Below are positions 45,139 to 56,732 of a stretch of DNA of 64,000 bases, one piece after another. The notes under the pieces were generated by a model. It was not told the origin of the DNA, did no database searches, and saw nothing but the letters and a program-made list of their open reading frames with translations. Both the position numbers and the translations under genes were made by a program. The stretch comes from Erigeron canadensis (lineage: Eukaryota; Streptophyta; Magnoliopsida; Asterales; Asteraceae): positions 21,330,501 through 21,394,500 of the forward strand of contig NC_057761.1 in NCBI RefSeq assembly GCF_010389155.1. The letters run 5' to 3'. The number at the start of each line of letters is the position of its first letter. Within the stretch, counting starts at the first letter, position 1.

Positions 45139-47755
45139 CCATTTTCATAAAACTTTCAGATCAGATTTTTGCTGCATGTTGTACAATTCAATCTGAAATG
45201 TAATAAGGATAGTAACCCCTTGAACTCAACTGAGAATGGTCTGCACAAAAGATTGCAAACAATGACACAAACTTTAGCCATCACAAGGGCAGTGGGAGAT
45301 ACTATGAGATGGCTGGAAGCATACATATACAAAATCTCAGGTGGGTATAGTTCAAAAGCAACACTTACAAAGTCAAAGGGAATTAGGGGAACAGTTAAAA
45401 TCAACCTTTCCAGCAGTTTATGGAGAATTGCTAGTTCTTTGAAGGAATATTGCAGTGAACTATCTGAAACTATAGTAGAGCATAATAGTGTTGCTTATTC
45501 TAAGAAAGCCACTTGGGATATTCATATGGGCATTTGGATACTCTTTCGGGCACTTGGATACGCTTTAGATAACTTTTAACCTGTTCGACCTGTTTAGTCC
45601 ATTTACTCATTTAGGCCATTTAATTATTACTTTATTAGTGCCTTTATTAAGGCCACCTGCCCCGGCTTAATAATCCAGATTGGCAGATTCATGGATGGCT
45701 CGTGGTTCTCCCGGTTCCACAGCTTTGTGAGGTACTAGTGGAGTCCTGGGTTTGCTTGCCAGGTCAACAAAGTTGGCTCGAGTAGGATTTCCTGACTTAC
45801 TGTCTTACTCCCCCAAAAATATGATAAACTTTTAAATGAAGACAGTACCTCATTTAACCACTCCCAATGCCAATAATTTCAAACATTTAGTTGATGCATA
45901 GCTTCAAAGACTCCCCAGGAACGTAGTAGTAAAGATCTGACCCCAGAAACGTAGTAGTAAAGATCTGAAGAAACATAAAGCAACAATTTGTTAATACAAG
46001 ATTCTAAATTTCATATATGTTGATTTATCAACTACGATCTATAACCTTAGATCTAGTAAACATCTAAGAAAAATTCCATGATTTCATAAGAAGGAACGAA
46101 CTATTTATGTCACACTTAATGTTACCTAATGAACTAGTCTGTCATGTCTACACTAAGATACAACATCAAAACATTTCTTAACTTTTATCGACTCGGGAAC
46201 ATCTTATATCTTTCACTGAAAAAGAACTTAATATTATATGGTTGCAACTTTAACCCGTTCACTTAATGCTTAATTTAGCTTTGTTTTTATCAGTAAATGA
46301 TCCAATGAGCTGGTCTTAAGATTTAGTTAAAACAAGTAAAATGGGTCAACAAGTGCCTAAAATCATCTAAGGCTCAGTTTCGCTTAGTTTCTATCTCTAA
46401 GAGGTCCAATGGGCTAATCAAAATATTTAGTTAAATGATTCACACGGACGCTGATAATTACGAATTAAAAAACATTAAAACAAAACAAAATACACACACA
46501 CATATCCGGTATGAAGAACACCATCGTTCCCTCCACCACGCCAAGATCATGGTGGTAATGGTATGGTGTCACATCACGCCAAGATCATGGTGGTAATGGT
46601 ATGGCGTCACATCACGGAGGTGAATCGCCGCATCTGATGTTCTTATAATGGATACAACCTCCAAAATCACTTTTGCATAACATAGTAGAAAAATTCTTAG
46701 AACTGCAGAGCTTACTTAAACACCATATCCACCTCTATAAATCAATTCCTGTTGGCTGTTGGTATAAAACTTTAAAAATATACTAATATTATATAATTTG
46801 TATAATCAGTAGCATCTAGTAATACAACAATCAGAAGAAAGGTTTAAGAAAAAACTTGAAAAGTTTATTAGGTCGCATGGCCCGTTCCACCTCTAATTTT
46901 AAACTTTCAATAGACTATGGCAATTAATTTCAAGGTTTATAATATTTACTAATTTCACTGAATTTATCAACTTACCCAGCAAACACAGTTGGGCATGCCA
47001 AAAGTCGGGGAAGCATAACATAAATAGGCACAGACATATTACGGCAGACATCTCCAATTGCCATCTATGGTACATAAAGTATGAATGGTTTATTAAGAAA
47101 AAGGTGTGCCTGAGTAGTCTGAACTCTGAACTGTAGATGTTTCTCTCGCTATCTTTTCCCCAACCATAATTGACTCTACACGGAGCAACCGAGATAGTGA
47201 ATTTCAATGGAGTAGATAGGAGCTGCAAATGCTTCAACTGTTAGCTCTTCCACTAAAGGATCTGATAGAAGGTACTGAGTACAAATTCTACTGGATACCT
47301 GAAAGCCACCTATCCAAATTAAAATGTGTCAGGTATAACAATATCATAATCAACTTAACAAAATTAGTAAATTACAATTTCAATAAAACTAAGTGATAAG
47401 TGCCTTATTTACATCCATTTAACTTACCCTCTACAGTAACTAAGTTTAATCGCCAAGAGTAAATACTAGTGTATGTCCTTTATCCAATGACTGGACCTTA
47501 TGCTCTATAAGAACCGTTAACCACAAATTTCTCTTACATTTTATGAGGATGGCCCAAACTAATTTTTAGTGGAACATCACAAAATGTAACACTCAATTAC
47601 AAAAAGTAACTACATATTAAGTTCAAATGTGGCGTGTAACGGTCTTCCATCATATACTGTTAATATGTCTCCTCATTTTAGACATTTCAGTGGGACCTGG
47701 GACGAGTAGTAATCATGAAAAGACCTGATCTCGATTCAGGAAGCAATGTGTGCCT
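45139..47755 (-). pseudogene. VPS26C-like fragment, unit 2
   Basis: Keeps the 3' exons only: a fragment of the QDTQRHTLLPE exon near 47,755-47,725, then 47,309-47,110, 47,064-46,976 and 45,240-45,139. Lesions include two small insertions in the 47,309-47,110 exon (repeat of CTGAACT; GAGATAGT), one extra base in AAGGGGTTACTA near 45,215, and loss of the last exon's acceptor and stop end. The 46,976-47,064 exon keeps the four-C tract missing from unit 1, so it still reads YVMLPRLLACPTVFAG. Upstream exons found in unit 1 are absent and replaced by the ABCD segment. Confidence 0.85.
46537..46612. repeat. Direct duplication, 38-bp unit, in a VPS26C intron
   Basis: Two copies of a 38-bp phrase starting CACGCCAAGATCATGGTGG. 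Units 3 (57,923), 4 (62,096) and 1 (27,940, diverged) have only one copy. Confidence 0.85.
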
Positions 47756-48152
47756 TTGTGTAACCTAAACAAAGGAACTAAAATAGAAACTAACTAAACA
47801 GACTGAGCAAGTCATATGGGTTGATAGTCACCATGTGCATTATTCAAATATTATCAACCTCCAACCTCCTATTTCTACTTATGCAAACATTATTAGTTTA
47901 TTACTGCTATAGCGTTTAAAACCATGGCTATTTATAATAATTAACCATTCAAATTCTAACTAGTCAACCCAACCCGGCCCCTAGTGGTTCAGTAAATAAA
48001 AAAATCCCTTTTTGACGCCAATCTTGAATAGAATATTAGCCGTTCTGAAATGAACTCCATCTGACACATTACACAATCGTCTCGACCCGGCCATTATCCC
48101 ACCTCTAGAAGAAACAGAAAACATTAAATAACAAGGGCAGAACAAAACTCAC
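47756..48152. other. Junction between VPS26C and ABCD parts of unit 2
   Basis: The VPS26C-type sequence ends abruptly after the TQRH codons near 47,755 and is followed by sequence shared only with unit 4 (63,220-63,531). No gene. In unit 3 this interval has been deleted, so that ABCD sequence starts close behind the VPS26C exon. Confidence 0.7.
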
Positions 48153-48610
48153 CTTCTCGATATTTTGATCTTATACGGTTTCTGAGGAATGTATAATATA
48201 CCACAACTGAATTCACCCACGTCATTAACATTGAGAGAAGGTTTACCATTGTGTCCACTGATAATAGGCCAAAGACCACAGAGAGCCGTAAACACCAAAC
48301 TTTTCCCACTCCCACTTGGACCTTCAATATTACGTGTGAATTGTTAGAACAATGTAGAATACGAATAATAATACAAAAAATATATTTTAAGCAACCCAAA
48401 AGAAGAAGCCTTTTCACTGGTACTAGATCACATGTCAACTTCCATTTCTGTGATGACGTAATAATAGCAACCTCCGATATAAAGATACCATCATCAGATT
48501 CCATGTGCATCTCATCAGACGGAGATGAAGTGCCAATAGTTTCATTTGTCGGAAACTCGGAATACAACCATGATCAATTGAAATTCATAACTTTAGGCAA
48601 TCCAAAATTA
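48153..48610 (-). pseudogene. ABCD-type (peroxisomal) ABC transporter exons, unit 2
   Basis: Two minus-strand exons of a nucleotide-binding domain. The upstream one (about 48,600-48,396) has FISEVAIITSSQKWKLTCDLVPVKRLLLL, the strand preceding Walker A. The other (48,321-48,153) begins GPSGSGKS (Walker A) and runs through LCGLWPIISGHNGKPS to CGILYIPQKPY, the Q-loop region, ending at a GTGAG donor. The GLWP...SG...IP/VPQRPY pattern is characteristic of subfamily D transporters (PXA1/COMATOSE-like) that import fatty acyl substrates into peroxisomes. No signature motif, Walker B or membrane domain follows. This is a captured two-exon fragment. Confidence 0.8.
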
Positions 48611-49838
48611 TAGGAGGGACATGACAATGAATTATAACTACCGATTTACCTATAAATGGGTTGATTTGGGGAGTATTTTTTACTGAACAGATCAAACCAA
48701 ATGCTTCAACTACAAAGAGACAAGGTAGGCTAGATTGAATGACAACCCAGGTCTATTTTTTACAGGATAAAGCATCCTAAATTGCATTATTCAAATATTA
48801 AAGTTATTTTCAAATATATATGTTCTTGTAATCATCACCATAATAATTACTCGTATAAAATTCTGGTCAGCCAAATTACCCCATGTTAGTCAATACTTTA
48901 AGATGAACCTTTTAACCAAGCCAATTTTGGCCAGTTCCCCAACTCATTGGCCTGCATATGTTGTGACAACTAATTATAATTCATGACCACTTTCATGAAC
49001 AACTATAGTTGCAGTTAAAATTGACACAGCTTCAAGTACAAAATGAGCACTTTCAAACCCACCAAAACCAAAGCCTACTAACAACTGACAAAGCTAAAGT
49101 TTGGAGTTCAGGGCTCTCCGTCGTCTTTGGCCTATTGTCACCACCTAGATAAACAAACTTGATGGGCTTGGGTACATACTACATCATATGACCATTAAGT
49201 AAAATAATCATTAGCAAATTTAGAGTTGATCAAATTGTAACTCTGGTGAAAAATAATTATCAAATCTGCAACTCAATACACCAAGCCTTGGACCTACAAC
49301 TCAATCAAATCTGTCATCCTCTTTATGACTCCCAAAACAAGATAACAACTAAGACACCAAAGAAAGAGGACATGATGGCAAAGAAATACCAGACCAAAAG
49401 ATTTCAACCTAAGAAGACACAACCTACTTTAACTGAGAGATCAAAAGTTTGGATATTGATTCAAAGCTTACGAGTTTAACATTGCAGTCAAGAACCATTG
49501 AACAACTTTAACAATGACCCAAACAAGTTGATAAGTATGTGGCCACTAGTTCTTAAAAGACTTTGTACCATTCTCTCCATTCATGAATCCAAGTTCACTG
49601 TTAAATTGACAATTGGCCAATTCATGAAAACGATTTTTCCAAAACACTGCAATCAACAAGCATTGGCTGACAATAATAGGAGCAAACACGTTATGGACCC
49701 ATAAGCTTTTTCTGTGTGTGGCTCCTATCTCTTGAAAGACTTTGTGTGATCCTTGACTCTACTATGAAATGTCGTGTGGACTCAAGTCAATATATAGCTA
49801 AGTATACGTTCATAAAAGATTTTAAAGCATACTATGTT

Positions 49839-49848
49839 ATATATATGC
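49839..49848 (+). promoter_or_regulatory. Putative TATA box of RLP copy 2
   Basis: ATATATATGC lies about 60 bp before the ATG at 49,905, in a leader that is pyrimidine- and A-rich. Position suits a plant core promoter. Confidence 0.45.
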
Positions 49849-49904
49849 CCCATTCCCTCTACATCTGAACTATACAACATCTACTTTATCTTAATTACTC
49901 CAAA

Positions 49905-51815
49905 ATGAAAACCACTATTTTTATTGTCAATCTAACTCTACATGGGACCCACATTCTAACCCACATTCTACGTGGGGTTGTTTCTGAAATTCACTTCACC
50001 AAACTCTACAATCTAACCCAATTGTTCTTGTCTGATAATACATTGATAACGTGGAACGTCAGCCGTAATTGGATTCCTCCCTTCCAGTTGACGTCTTTTG
50101 TTGCAATCTCCTGCTGCAACATGGGACCCACATTCCCAAACTGGCTTCAAACACAAACACATCTAATAGAATTATATCTTCCAAATTCGAGCATAAGAGA
50201 AAGCATACCAGAGTGGTTTCACAACATCTCCTCTCATCTTGTGGCATTGGATCTGTCCGACAATCACATCGGACCCGAATTCCCGAATATTCAAACATCA
50301 CCTGCTCTTCAATATTTAAGGCTTTCAAATTCGAGTATTAGGGATACAATACCAGAGTGGTTTCACAACATATCCTCTCAGCTTTATATCTTGGATCTGT
50401 CCGACAACGAGATCCATGGAAATCTGCCACGAATAAATATCAACAACACAGGTATACAAGATTCTGATACTTACGTTTTATATTTGTTAGTTGCGTTGGT
50501 TATGATTTGACCTTATAAGATTCTGATAAAATCATCATACACTTATCTTGTTTTATCTGTGTGAACTATATTATACTCTAGAAGGTTTTTTTTTTTTTAA
50601 TATTATTTCTTGCTATTGTTGCTTTTGGCAAAAATCATTTCACTGGAAGTATCCCAACAAACTTATGTGACCTACATAATATATCAGTACTCGATTTATC
50701 GCATAATAATATTTCTGGAGTTCTTCCCGACTGCCTAGGGACTTTGATTCATTTGCGAGTGATTGATCTTACAAGTAACAATATAACGGGTGATATTCCG
50801 AAGTCATTGGGTTCTCTATCACTACTTGAATCATTACACTTGCGCGACAACAAATTTAAGGGTGATCTCCCGGCGTCTTTGCAAAACTTGAAAAGCTTGG
50901 TCACAATAGATTTGGGGAATAATTTGTTGACGGGTAATATCCCTTTTTGGATTGGAAAAATATCAGAGCTTAAAATCTTGAATCTCCAATCAAATGTGTT
51001 CATGGGTATGATTCCACTGGAACTATGTCAAATCAAAACTCTTTCAACATTTAAACCTTGCAAATAATAAGATAATTGGAAACATCCCTCATTGCTTTTG
51101 TAATTTAAGTGGTATGATCAAGAATGATGCCATGTTAACATACAAAAGAGATTATTATGAAGAAGGTATTGAAGCTTGCATAAAGGGCATTCAACTAAAA
51201 TATACTAACACAATTTTGTTTCTAATATCCTTAGACCTCTCAAATAACAAAAGTATAGGTGAGATTCCTGATGTGTTGATGAACCTTGGAGCATTGACGA
51301 ATTTGAATCTTTCGAGAAATGAACTAAGTGGACACATTCCTACAATGATCGGAAATCTTAAGTCAATGGAATCTTTAGATTTGTCGATGAACAAGCTGTC
51401 TGGTCAAATTCCTCCAAGTTTAGATAGCTTGAACTCACTAGGGTATTTGAACCTATCATTCAATAAATTATCCGGTCCATTACCTACTGGAAATCATTTC
51501 CGGACTTTTGAGGGTCCTGCTATGTATGAAGGGAACAACGAACTATGTGGATTCCCATTATTGAGTTGCAATGGAAACAACTTATCATACACTCATGTCG
51601 GTGAAGATGAAGATGAAAATGGTATACAAGGTTTCTCGTGGTTTTATGCTGGTATGGTCTCAGGATTCGTTATAGGTTTCATAGGACTTATTGTTAGCTT
51701 GCAGTATGTTATCATTTGGAGGATAACTTACTTTGAAATGATAGAGGATGTTTACGTTTTCCTAACGGTTTCAATCATAGTGACTTTTGCTCGAGTAAAA
51801 AAGAAGTTTTTCTAA
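49905..51815 (+). pseudogene. Receptor-like protein (LRR-RLP) copy 2, broken
   Basis: Paralogue of copy 1. The ATG at 49,905 starts MKTTIFIVNL, like a signal peptide, but the sequence jumps within about 25 residues to a mid-ectodomain phrase (GVVSEIHFTKLYNLTQL...WIPPFQL). The LRR N-terminal cap and early repeats are therefore deleted. LRRs continue to about 50,450, including a duplicated IPEWFHNISS repeat. About 180 bp of unrelated AT-rich sequence follow (50,452-50,635). LRRs then resume and align with copy 1. An extra T in ACTCTTTCAAC near 51,042 shifts the frame; it is open again at 51,114-51,815. That part covers the last LRRs, GNNELCGFPL, an acidic patch, a membrane segment (FSWFYAGMVSGFVIGFIGLI) and a basic tail ending KKKFF. 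The intact tail is what copy 1 lost. Confidence 0.88.
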
Positions 51816-52148
51816 TGAGGTATTTGAATTCACAAGCACCATTTTTTTTCTAATTTCATCTAAATATATGTTTTATATTGTGGTTTAACTATTTTTGAAT
51901 AGAGATATATTTTAAGCATGCAATTGCTTAATTGGATTTTTATGGATTCAAAATATATTATAGGTACGAAACTTTGATAACGGCATTTTGGTCGCAAACG
52001 ACAATATGAAGTTGCTCCACAACTATGCTCGAAGATGCTTGAGTTATGTGTTTTATTAAGAAAAGGAGGTTTTTAATGTTTATTATGCATTTATTATAAG
52101 TCTTTAAGAAAAGGAAAGTATTTATTATCGTTTGTTCTTTAATAATAA
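51816..52148. other. 3' flank of RLP copy 2, first part
   Basis: Non-coding, aligns with 3,528-3,750 behind RLP copy 1, with a short extra piece in copy 2 near 52,030-52,100. It is interrupted by the Helitron starting at 52,149. Confidence 0.75.
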
Positions 52149-53254
52149 CTAGCTATTACCCGCATTACGCGGGGATTTACACAATATTCTTTAAATAGAA
52201 AATTTTTAAAAATAAAATATTAAAACGATTAACGTCTATATAAATATTTACAAACTTTTGAACCACAATTATAATACCAGACTCATTGTCGATAAATGTT
52301 AACAGATAATGTTTTCAGCCATAAAACTAAAATATGCATGTAATACATACGGTATGTTCCAATAAGTGTAAATTCACCATTATATTATTTATAAAATATT
52401 AAATAGATATATTTACTAACACTAAGTTATAATTACATAACTTGGACTCATATAAAGAACACTAAATATGTTATTTTAATTTATATCTATGCATCTAAAC
52501 AATCACATCAACAAAAACTATCTATTATAAATATATTCGAAAAAATCTATATGGTGTTGTCTAAACAATCACATCAACAAAAACTATCTATTATAAATAT
52601 ATTTGAAAAAATCTATATGGTGTTGTTGAAATAAAGTAGTTAATAACGGAAATAAAATGTAAATGAAACTTTTCATTGAAATATCATATATTTAATGTTT
52701 TATTATAAATAAAAAAAATAAGACAACTAAAATTCTTTTTTAAAAAGAAATAGTTAAATAAATGGCATAGACTATTAACAAACAAATAAATGTATAGAAA
52801 ATTATTTTTAAAGAAAAAATTATCAAAATTTTTTAAATATCATATTCAATGTATCAACCCATTCAAAATAGAAATTTGGTCAAATATTATATCATTTACA
52901 CAATATTAGAAATACAAATATATAGAACTCTATGTACATAAAAATATAATATATTATATAAATGATTTTATTTATTTTTAAATTATATACATTAAAGACT
53001 ACGAAGTACTATTATTATAAATATATAGTTAATAATATATCGTTAATAAAGTTATAGAATGATACTCGTATTCAATTAGGCCATTCAAATTAAAATAGAT
53101 AAAATTAAAGGACTTTATAAACATTTATATAAAACTATGAGGACCAAAAGTGTTATTGACTAAGTTTTTAGTTAATGATGATGTCATCAAAATGATCTAA
53201 TGGTTGATAATAAAAGATGAAATTCAATCACTGGTCCTAAGGGTTTTGTTTTGA
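52149..53254 (-). mobile_element. Non-autonomous Helitron, 1,106 bp, with empty site
   Basis: On the minus strand it starts TCAAAACAAAACCCTTAGG at 53,254 and ends with hairpin CCCGC-gtaat-GCGGG, a six-base spacer and CTAG at 52,152-52,149. Host A at 52,148 and T at 53,255 flank it. The homologous flank of RLP copy 1 near 3,745-3,765 is uninterrupted. The interior is AT-rich and non-coding, with a duplicated block of about 70 bp at 52,495-52,560 and 52,560-52,625. Confidence 0.9.
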
Positions 53255-53430
53255 TATATATATTTAAGATTTTGTATGTAATAACGGATATTAAGAAGAG
53301 CTTGTTATAATATTGTTTGTAATTTCATTATATTTCTACGAGTAAGCTATAGAAGATTGATGAGCTAAATTACGTAAGTTATATAAAGAACCTTCCTTAT
53401 TTCTTGAGCATGCAAATTATGGTTGAGCTA
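53255..53430. other. 3' flank of RLP copy 2, second part
   Basis: Resumes the homology to 3,765-3,915, including TTGAGCATGCAAATTATGGT matched at 3,890. The homology ends at about 53,430. Confidence 0.8.
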
Positions 53431-53885
53431 CCAATTTGATGACGTACCCTCTCCGGCACGTCTTACGGAAGTGTTTAGGCTCCGGATTACCGAATGATCC
53501 GGAACCAACTACACTACGAGACAATGACGTCTACACTTGTACGATGCAGGCTAGTACCAGAGTACCTGAGCTAAAAAGACAAAGGTTGTTACACAACACG
53601 ATGCACCGAACAACGGCTCCCTGCCAAACGGACATCAGACACCAAGGACAGCCCCTCCACTTGATGCCTATAAATAACAGACCCCTGGCTTTGTAAAAGG
53701 CCAAGAGAAATGCCCCAAAATAACAGATCACATATTCATTATACTTGGTAGCGTGAGAGTTGTTCATACTTTCATACCAACTGGGAACCGCTAGCAAGTC
53801 TCGTGAAATCTTAATACGTTCTAAACAAGATTAAACCCTTCGAATTTAAGATATAATAACACACCTATCGACCCATGTGTAAATT
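53431..53885 (+). mobile_element. LTR-like or retroelement fragment with TATA box
   Basis: GC-richer than its surroundings. It contains CCTATAAATAAC near 53,668-53,680, spaced like an LTR promoter, followed by a transcribed-leader-like region ending near CGACCCATG. The 86-codon open frame 53,436-53,696 runs across the putative promoter and has no family resemblance. No TG...CA borders or target duplication were identified. Confidence 0.4.
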
Positions 53886-53906
53886 TATGCTTAAACACAA
53901 TTAGAA

Positions 53907-53940
53907 CTAGAGTAATACCCGGTCTATGACCGGGTTACAG
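53907..53940 (-). mobile_element. Helitron 3' terminus (minus strand)
   Basis: On the minus strand the hairpin ACCCGG-tcataga-CCGGGT is followed by ATTACT and CTAG at 53,910-53,907, with host A at 53,906. The stem is a perfect 6 bp. The element would extend to the right, possibly to include the promoter-like sequence near 54,113. A 5' TC end was not placed. Confidence 0.65.
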
Positions 53941-55635
53941 ATAACCTTATATTTGGATCACATATTGCATATAGTATAAGTCTTAGTATAATACAAAGAT
54001 GAAAAATAATATGAAATTAAGTTTAAAGTTAAGATAAACTATCCTTATACTCGAAACCAATTGCAAAGCCTGTACCACACCCTTGAAACTCGCAAGTCAA
54101 TCACCTTTAAGACCCTATATAAGCCAATCCCAAAACACGCAACACACGTACCATCACTTTTTCTTATTCATCAAAAATCGGATCATTGATCACCTACACA
54201 CTAGTATATATTATGATATTCTAGAATATAGACAACATCAAATTCAAGGTAAAAGGATAAAAAAAAACCCTTTTTTCACTCTTCTTTTCTCATTTTGCGA
54301 TTTTCATCAAATCAACCATCAAAATGTATGAAAGCTTCTATTTTTTTACGTCCAAAAGTTTTACGAACACATTATACAACTAATCCCAAAGTTCAACAGA
54401 TTTTCTTTAACAAATTCTATAACTTTTATGATTTTTGTAGTAATTAATAAACTTTCTTTGAAAATGAGTAGCACGTTTTAGCTTGCTTTAGAGACTATAA
54501 AGTTAAAATTTTGTTTACATGCTAATAGACAACCTAAAAGTACGTACTTAACGATTTTAAAAAAAAAACTTAACGATTTCAACGTTACAATTTTGATTTA
54601 ATCATTCGTGTAAGTTTCACACCCAAATGTGAGTTTCAAAACTGGCAAGTCAAACACACTAATGGTCAAAATTCGCAGATGGTTAAACTCGTCAACCTGT
54701 TTAAACTCACAAAGTCAACTATTTGTCAAACTTGCAAATCAGGTCAAATTTACAAACTTTTGGTGAAACTAAGTCAAACACTTAATTGTTTTAAAATTAA
54801 ATGACATTAACTAAATGACATTTCTTAGAACACTAATTAAATGACATTTTTTATGACACAAAAAACTTATCTCGGTAAACTTATCTGTGCGTTAAAAACT
54901 TAATTGTTTTCTATTTGTCTTATTCATGTATCATACTATCATATGAGCACAGTGAGTTTCGTAGCTTTTTTTAGTGTTTTATAGGAATGAAAGATACTAA
55001 TTGTCTAAGCGTGTTGAATGTGTAATCTCAATGTTTACATTGACTACTTAGACTTTATCTATATATGAGGATCTTTATAATGTGTGGAACTTGTTCTCTA
55101 TATTGTGAATTTGGTGGTTGGTAAACCAACCTTATAAAATATTCATTCCCTACAAATTTTTTTTAAAAAAACTTCAATTAATTAGAAAAATTGTCCGCAC
55201 ATAGCGACATCAACGATAGTTTCTACTTTTACAATTGTTTTGAGATGTGTGATTAACTCCAACAATTGTTATAATTACGGTAATTTCTTGAAATCTGGCA
55301 AGAGAGAGAGAAAGAGAGAGAGAGAGCATGAAAGGACCACGGGAATCATAAATGTGAGGGGATCATTTGTCATGTTCTTGACTATGCAATCATTGTGTCA
55401 AATTACTATATTGTAATTAGTACAAGATGAGAATGGATGGTCTTGATTTACCATGTTAAAGATGAACGACTAAGATCGTGTCTTAACTTAAAAGTTGAAG
55501 ATTTAAAATTTTTAGAGAGGTAAAGGAAATGCTTTATATGTGTGATATATACATGCATTATGAATTTGGCCAAATTATTTTTCTTTACAGATCTTCTGAA
55601 AAACTATTGAAGCATAAATTGTTTAATTAAAAAGG
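53941..55635. other. Spacer with one promoter-like site, no gene seen
   Basis: CCCTATATAAGCC at about 54,112-54,124 resembles a TATA box, with an AC-rich leader and a possible donor (TCAAG/GTAAAAG) near 54,247. No coding sequence follows that I can recognise. This could be a promoter fragment captured by the Helitron whose end is at 53,907. A GA dinucleotide run lies at 55,300-55,327. Confidence 0.45.
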
Positions 55636-55815
55636 GTAGCTGGATAGCCACCCTTTGGGGCCATGTACCTATTGGTACCCATGCGCGTTTACCGCATATA
55701 CGCATGCCCTGTGAAAACCCCTAAAGACTTGGTTGGGGACGAGATTCGAACCCAGGCCGTATAGCCCCAAGCCCCCATTTTAAGGGTATGGTACCACTGG
55801 TGTTTTACCCATAAA
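55636..55815 (-). mobile_element. tRNA-related SINE
   Basis: On the minus strand there is a Pol III B box (GGGTTCGAATCTCGTCC) near 55,760-55,737. An A-box-like CCAGTGGTACC lies about 45 bp before it, near 55,803-55,790. The element continues through GC-rich sequence to GGTGGCTATCCAGCTACCC and a short T run at its 3' end. Length near 175 bp and the internal promoter suit a plant SINE. The A box is weak and a target duplication is not clear. It does not fold as a tRNA gene. Confidence 0.7.
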
Positions 55816-56387
55816 CTTACTAACTCACAACTTTTCTGTTGACATTTTAATTATTAATTTTTTTCAAGTAATCAAGGATATGACAGTAGCATAAGACTCT
55901 CATCAAGAGTGGGGCGCTAGTATGTAGGATTTTATTTTTTAACTACTCATGTGATGGTTGACTTCTGCTTTTTGAATTTGATAATTTATTTATCTTTATG
56001 ATTTTAATGGAATCATTTAGCTATCTCCGTGTAATATTCATACGTCCACATGTTTATCGTTACACCTCGGGTTTATGCCTTAGTTGAGGTGTTACAAAAA
56101 TGACACCTTCAAAAAAGATCTTTAATTTTATGAGATGAGCAACAATATATAGGCCTAATATTCACTACGTCTAAACATGTCAATTAACTAACCATTTACA
56201 TATTGATTTTACTCTTTCTTTTTCATCATTATTGTTGAAGTAGCATTATGTCTTCGTATTTTTAAGCCCATATAGGCCACACAAGATAAATGTTCTAGCC
56301 TCAAAGTTATGAGATTAATAGATTATTATGCAATTTATTTAATGAATGATTAAATTATTCATAAAAACGCATTTATGAAATAATTCG
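55816..56387. other. Spacer, no gene seen
   Basis: Contains ACACCTCGGG and GGTGTTACA near 56,065-56,100, possibly an LTR edge. Otherwise AT-rich. Confidence 0.4.
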
Positions 56388-56732
56388 ACATGTGCATATG
56401 TTATTTATTTGCAATTACTTTTACACACCAAGTAACAAGTATATTTCACTTGAACTCGAAATTTATTTCATCCATAAAAGTGATACCTCCCAACAGAACT
56501 ATTTACTTGCACAATTGTTGAACATGACCCATGCAGATAACGACGTCAGTATGATATATGTACATCTGTATCGCTGAACTACACTACAACCCTAAAACTG
56601 AACATTGTAAGTTATGATATTACAAGCAACGCCATTTCGATCACTCCTCGCCTGCAGCCGTTTGATTTGTCAGCATTTTCCATATAAAACAGAACATTGT
56701 AAGATATGACATTACAAATACATTTCCGTCAA

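Larger units (their letters stand above)
44990..49790. repeat. Segmental repeat unit 2 (VPS26C-ABCD)
   Basis: Matches units 3 and 4 over most of its length. The left edge is cut inside the last VPS26C exon near 45,050-45,065, so it lacks the left flank seen in units 1, 3 and 4. Shared derived changes with unit 4 (for example AAGGGGTTACTA and the TTCTG/GTTGAAATGG acceptor loss) show that units 2 and 4 are the closest pair. Confidence 0.85.

Noticed and set aside
45169..45579. 136-codon plus-strand open frame
   Set aside because: Antisense to a VPS26C exon and its intron. The minus strand carries the family motifs, and the frame is not kept in units 1, 3 or 4.
48251..48613. 120-codon plus-strand open frame over the ABCD exons
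   Set aside because: Antisense shadow of the minus-strand ABC transporter exons, which have the conserved motifs and splice sites.
53436..53696. 86-codon GC-richer open frame
   Set aside because: Contains the putative LTR TATA region and matches no known domain, so it was treated as retroelement DNA.
55690..55770. Possible tRNA gene because of the GGTTCGAATC motif
   Set aside because: No acceptor or anticodon stems around the B box. The element is longer and SINE-like.
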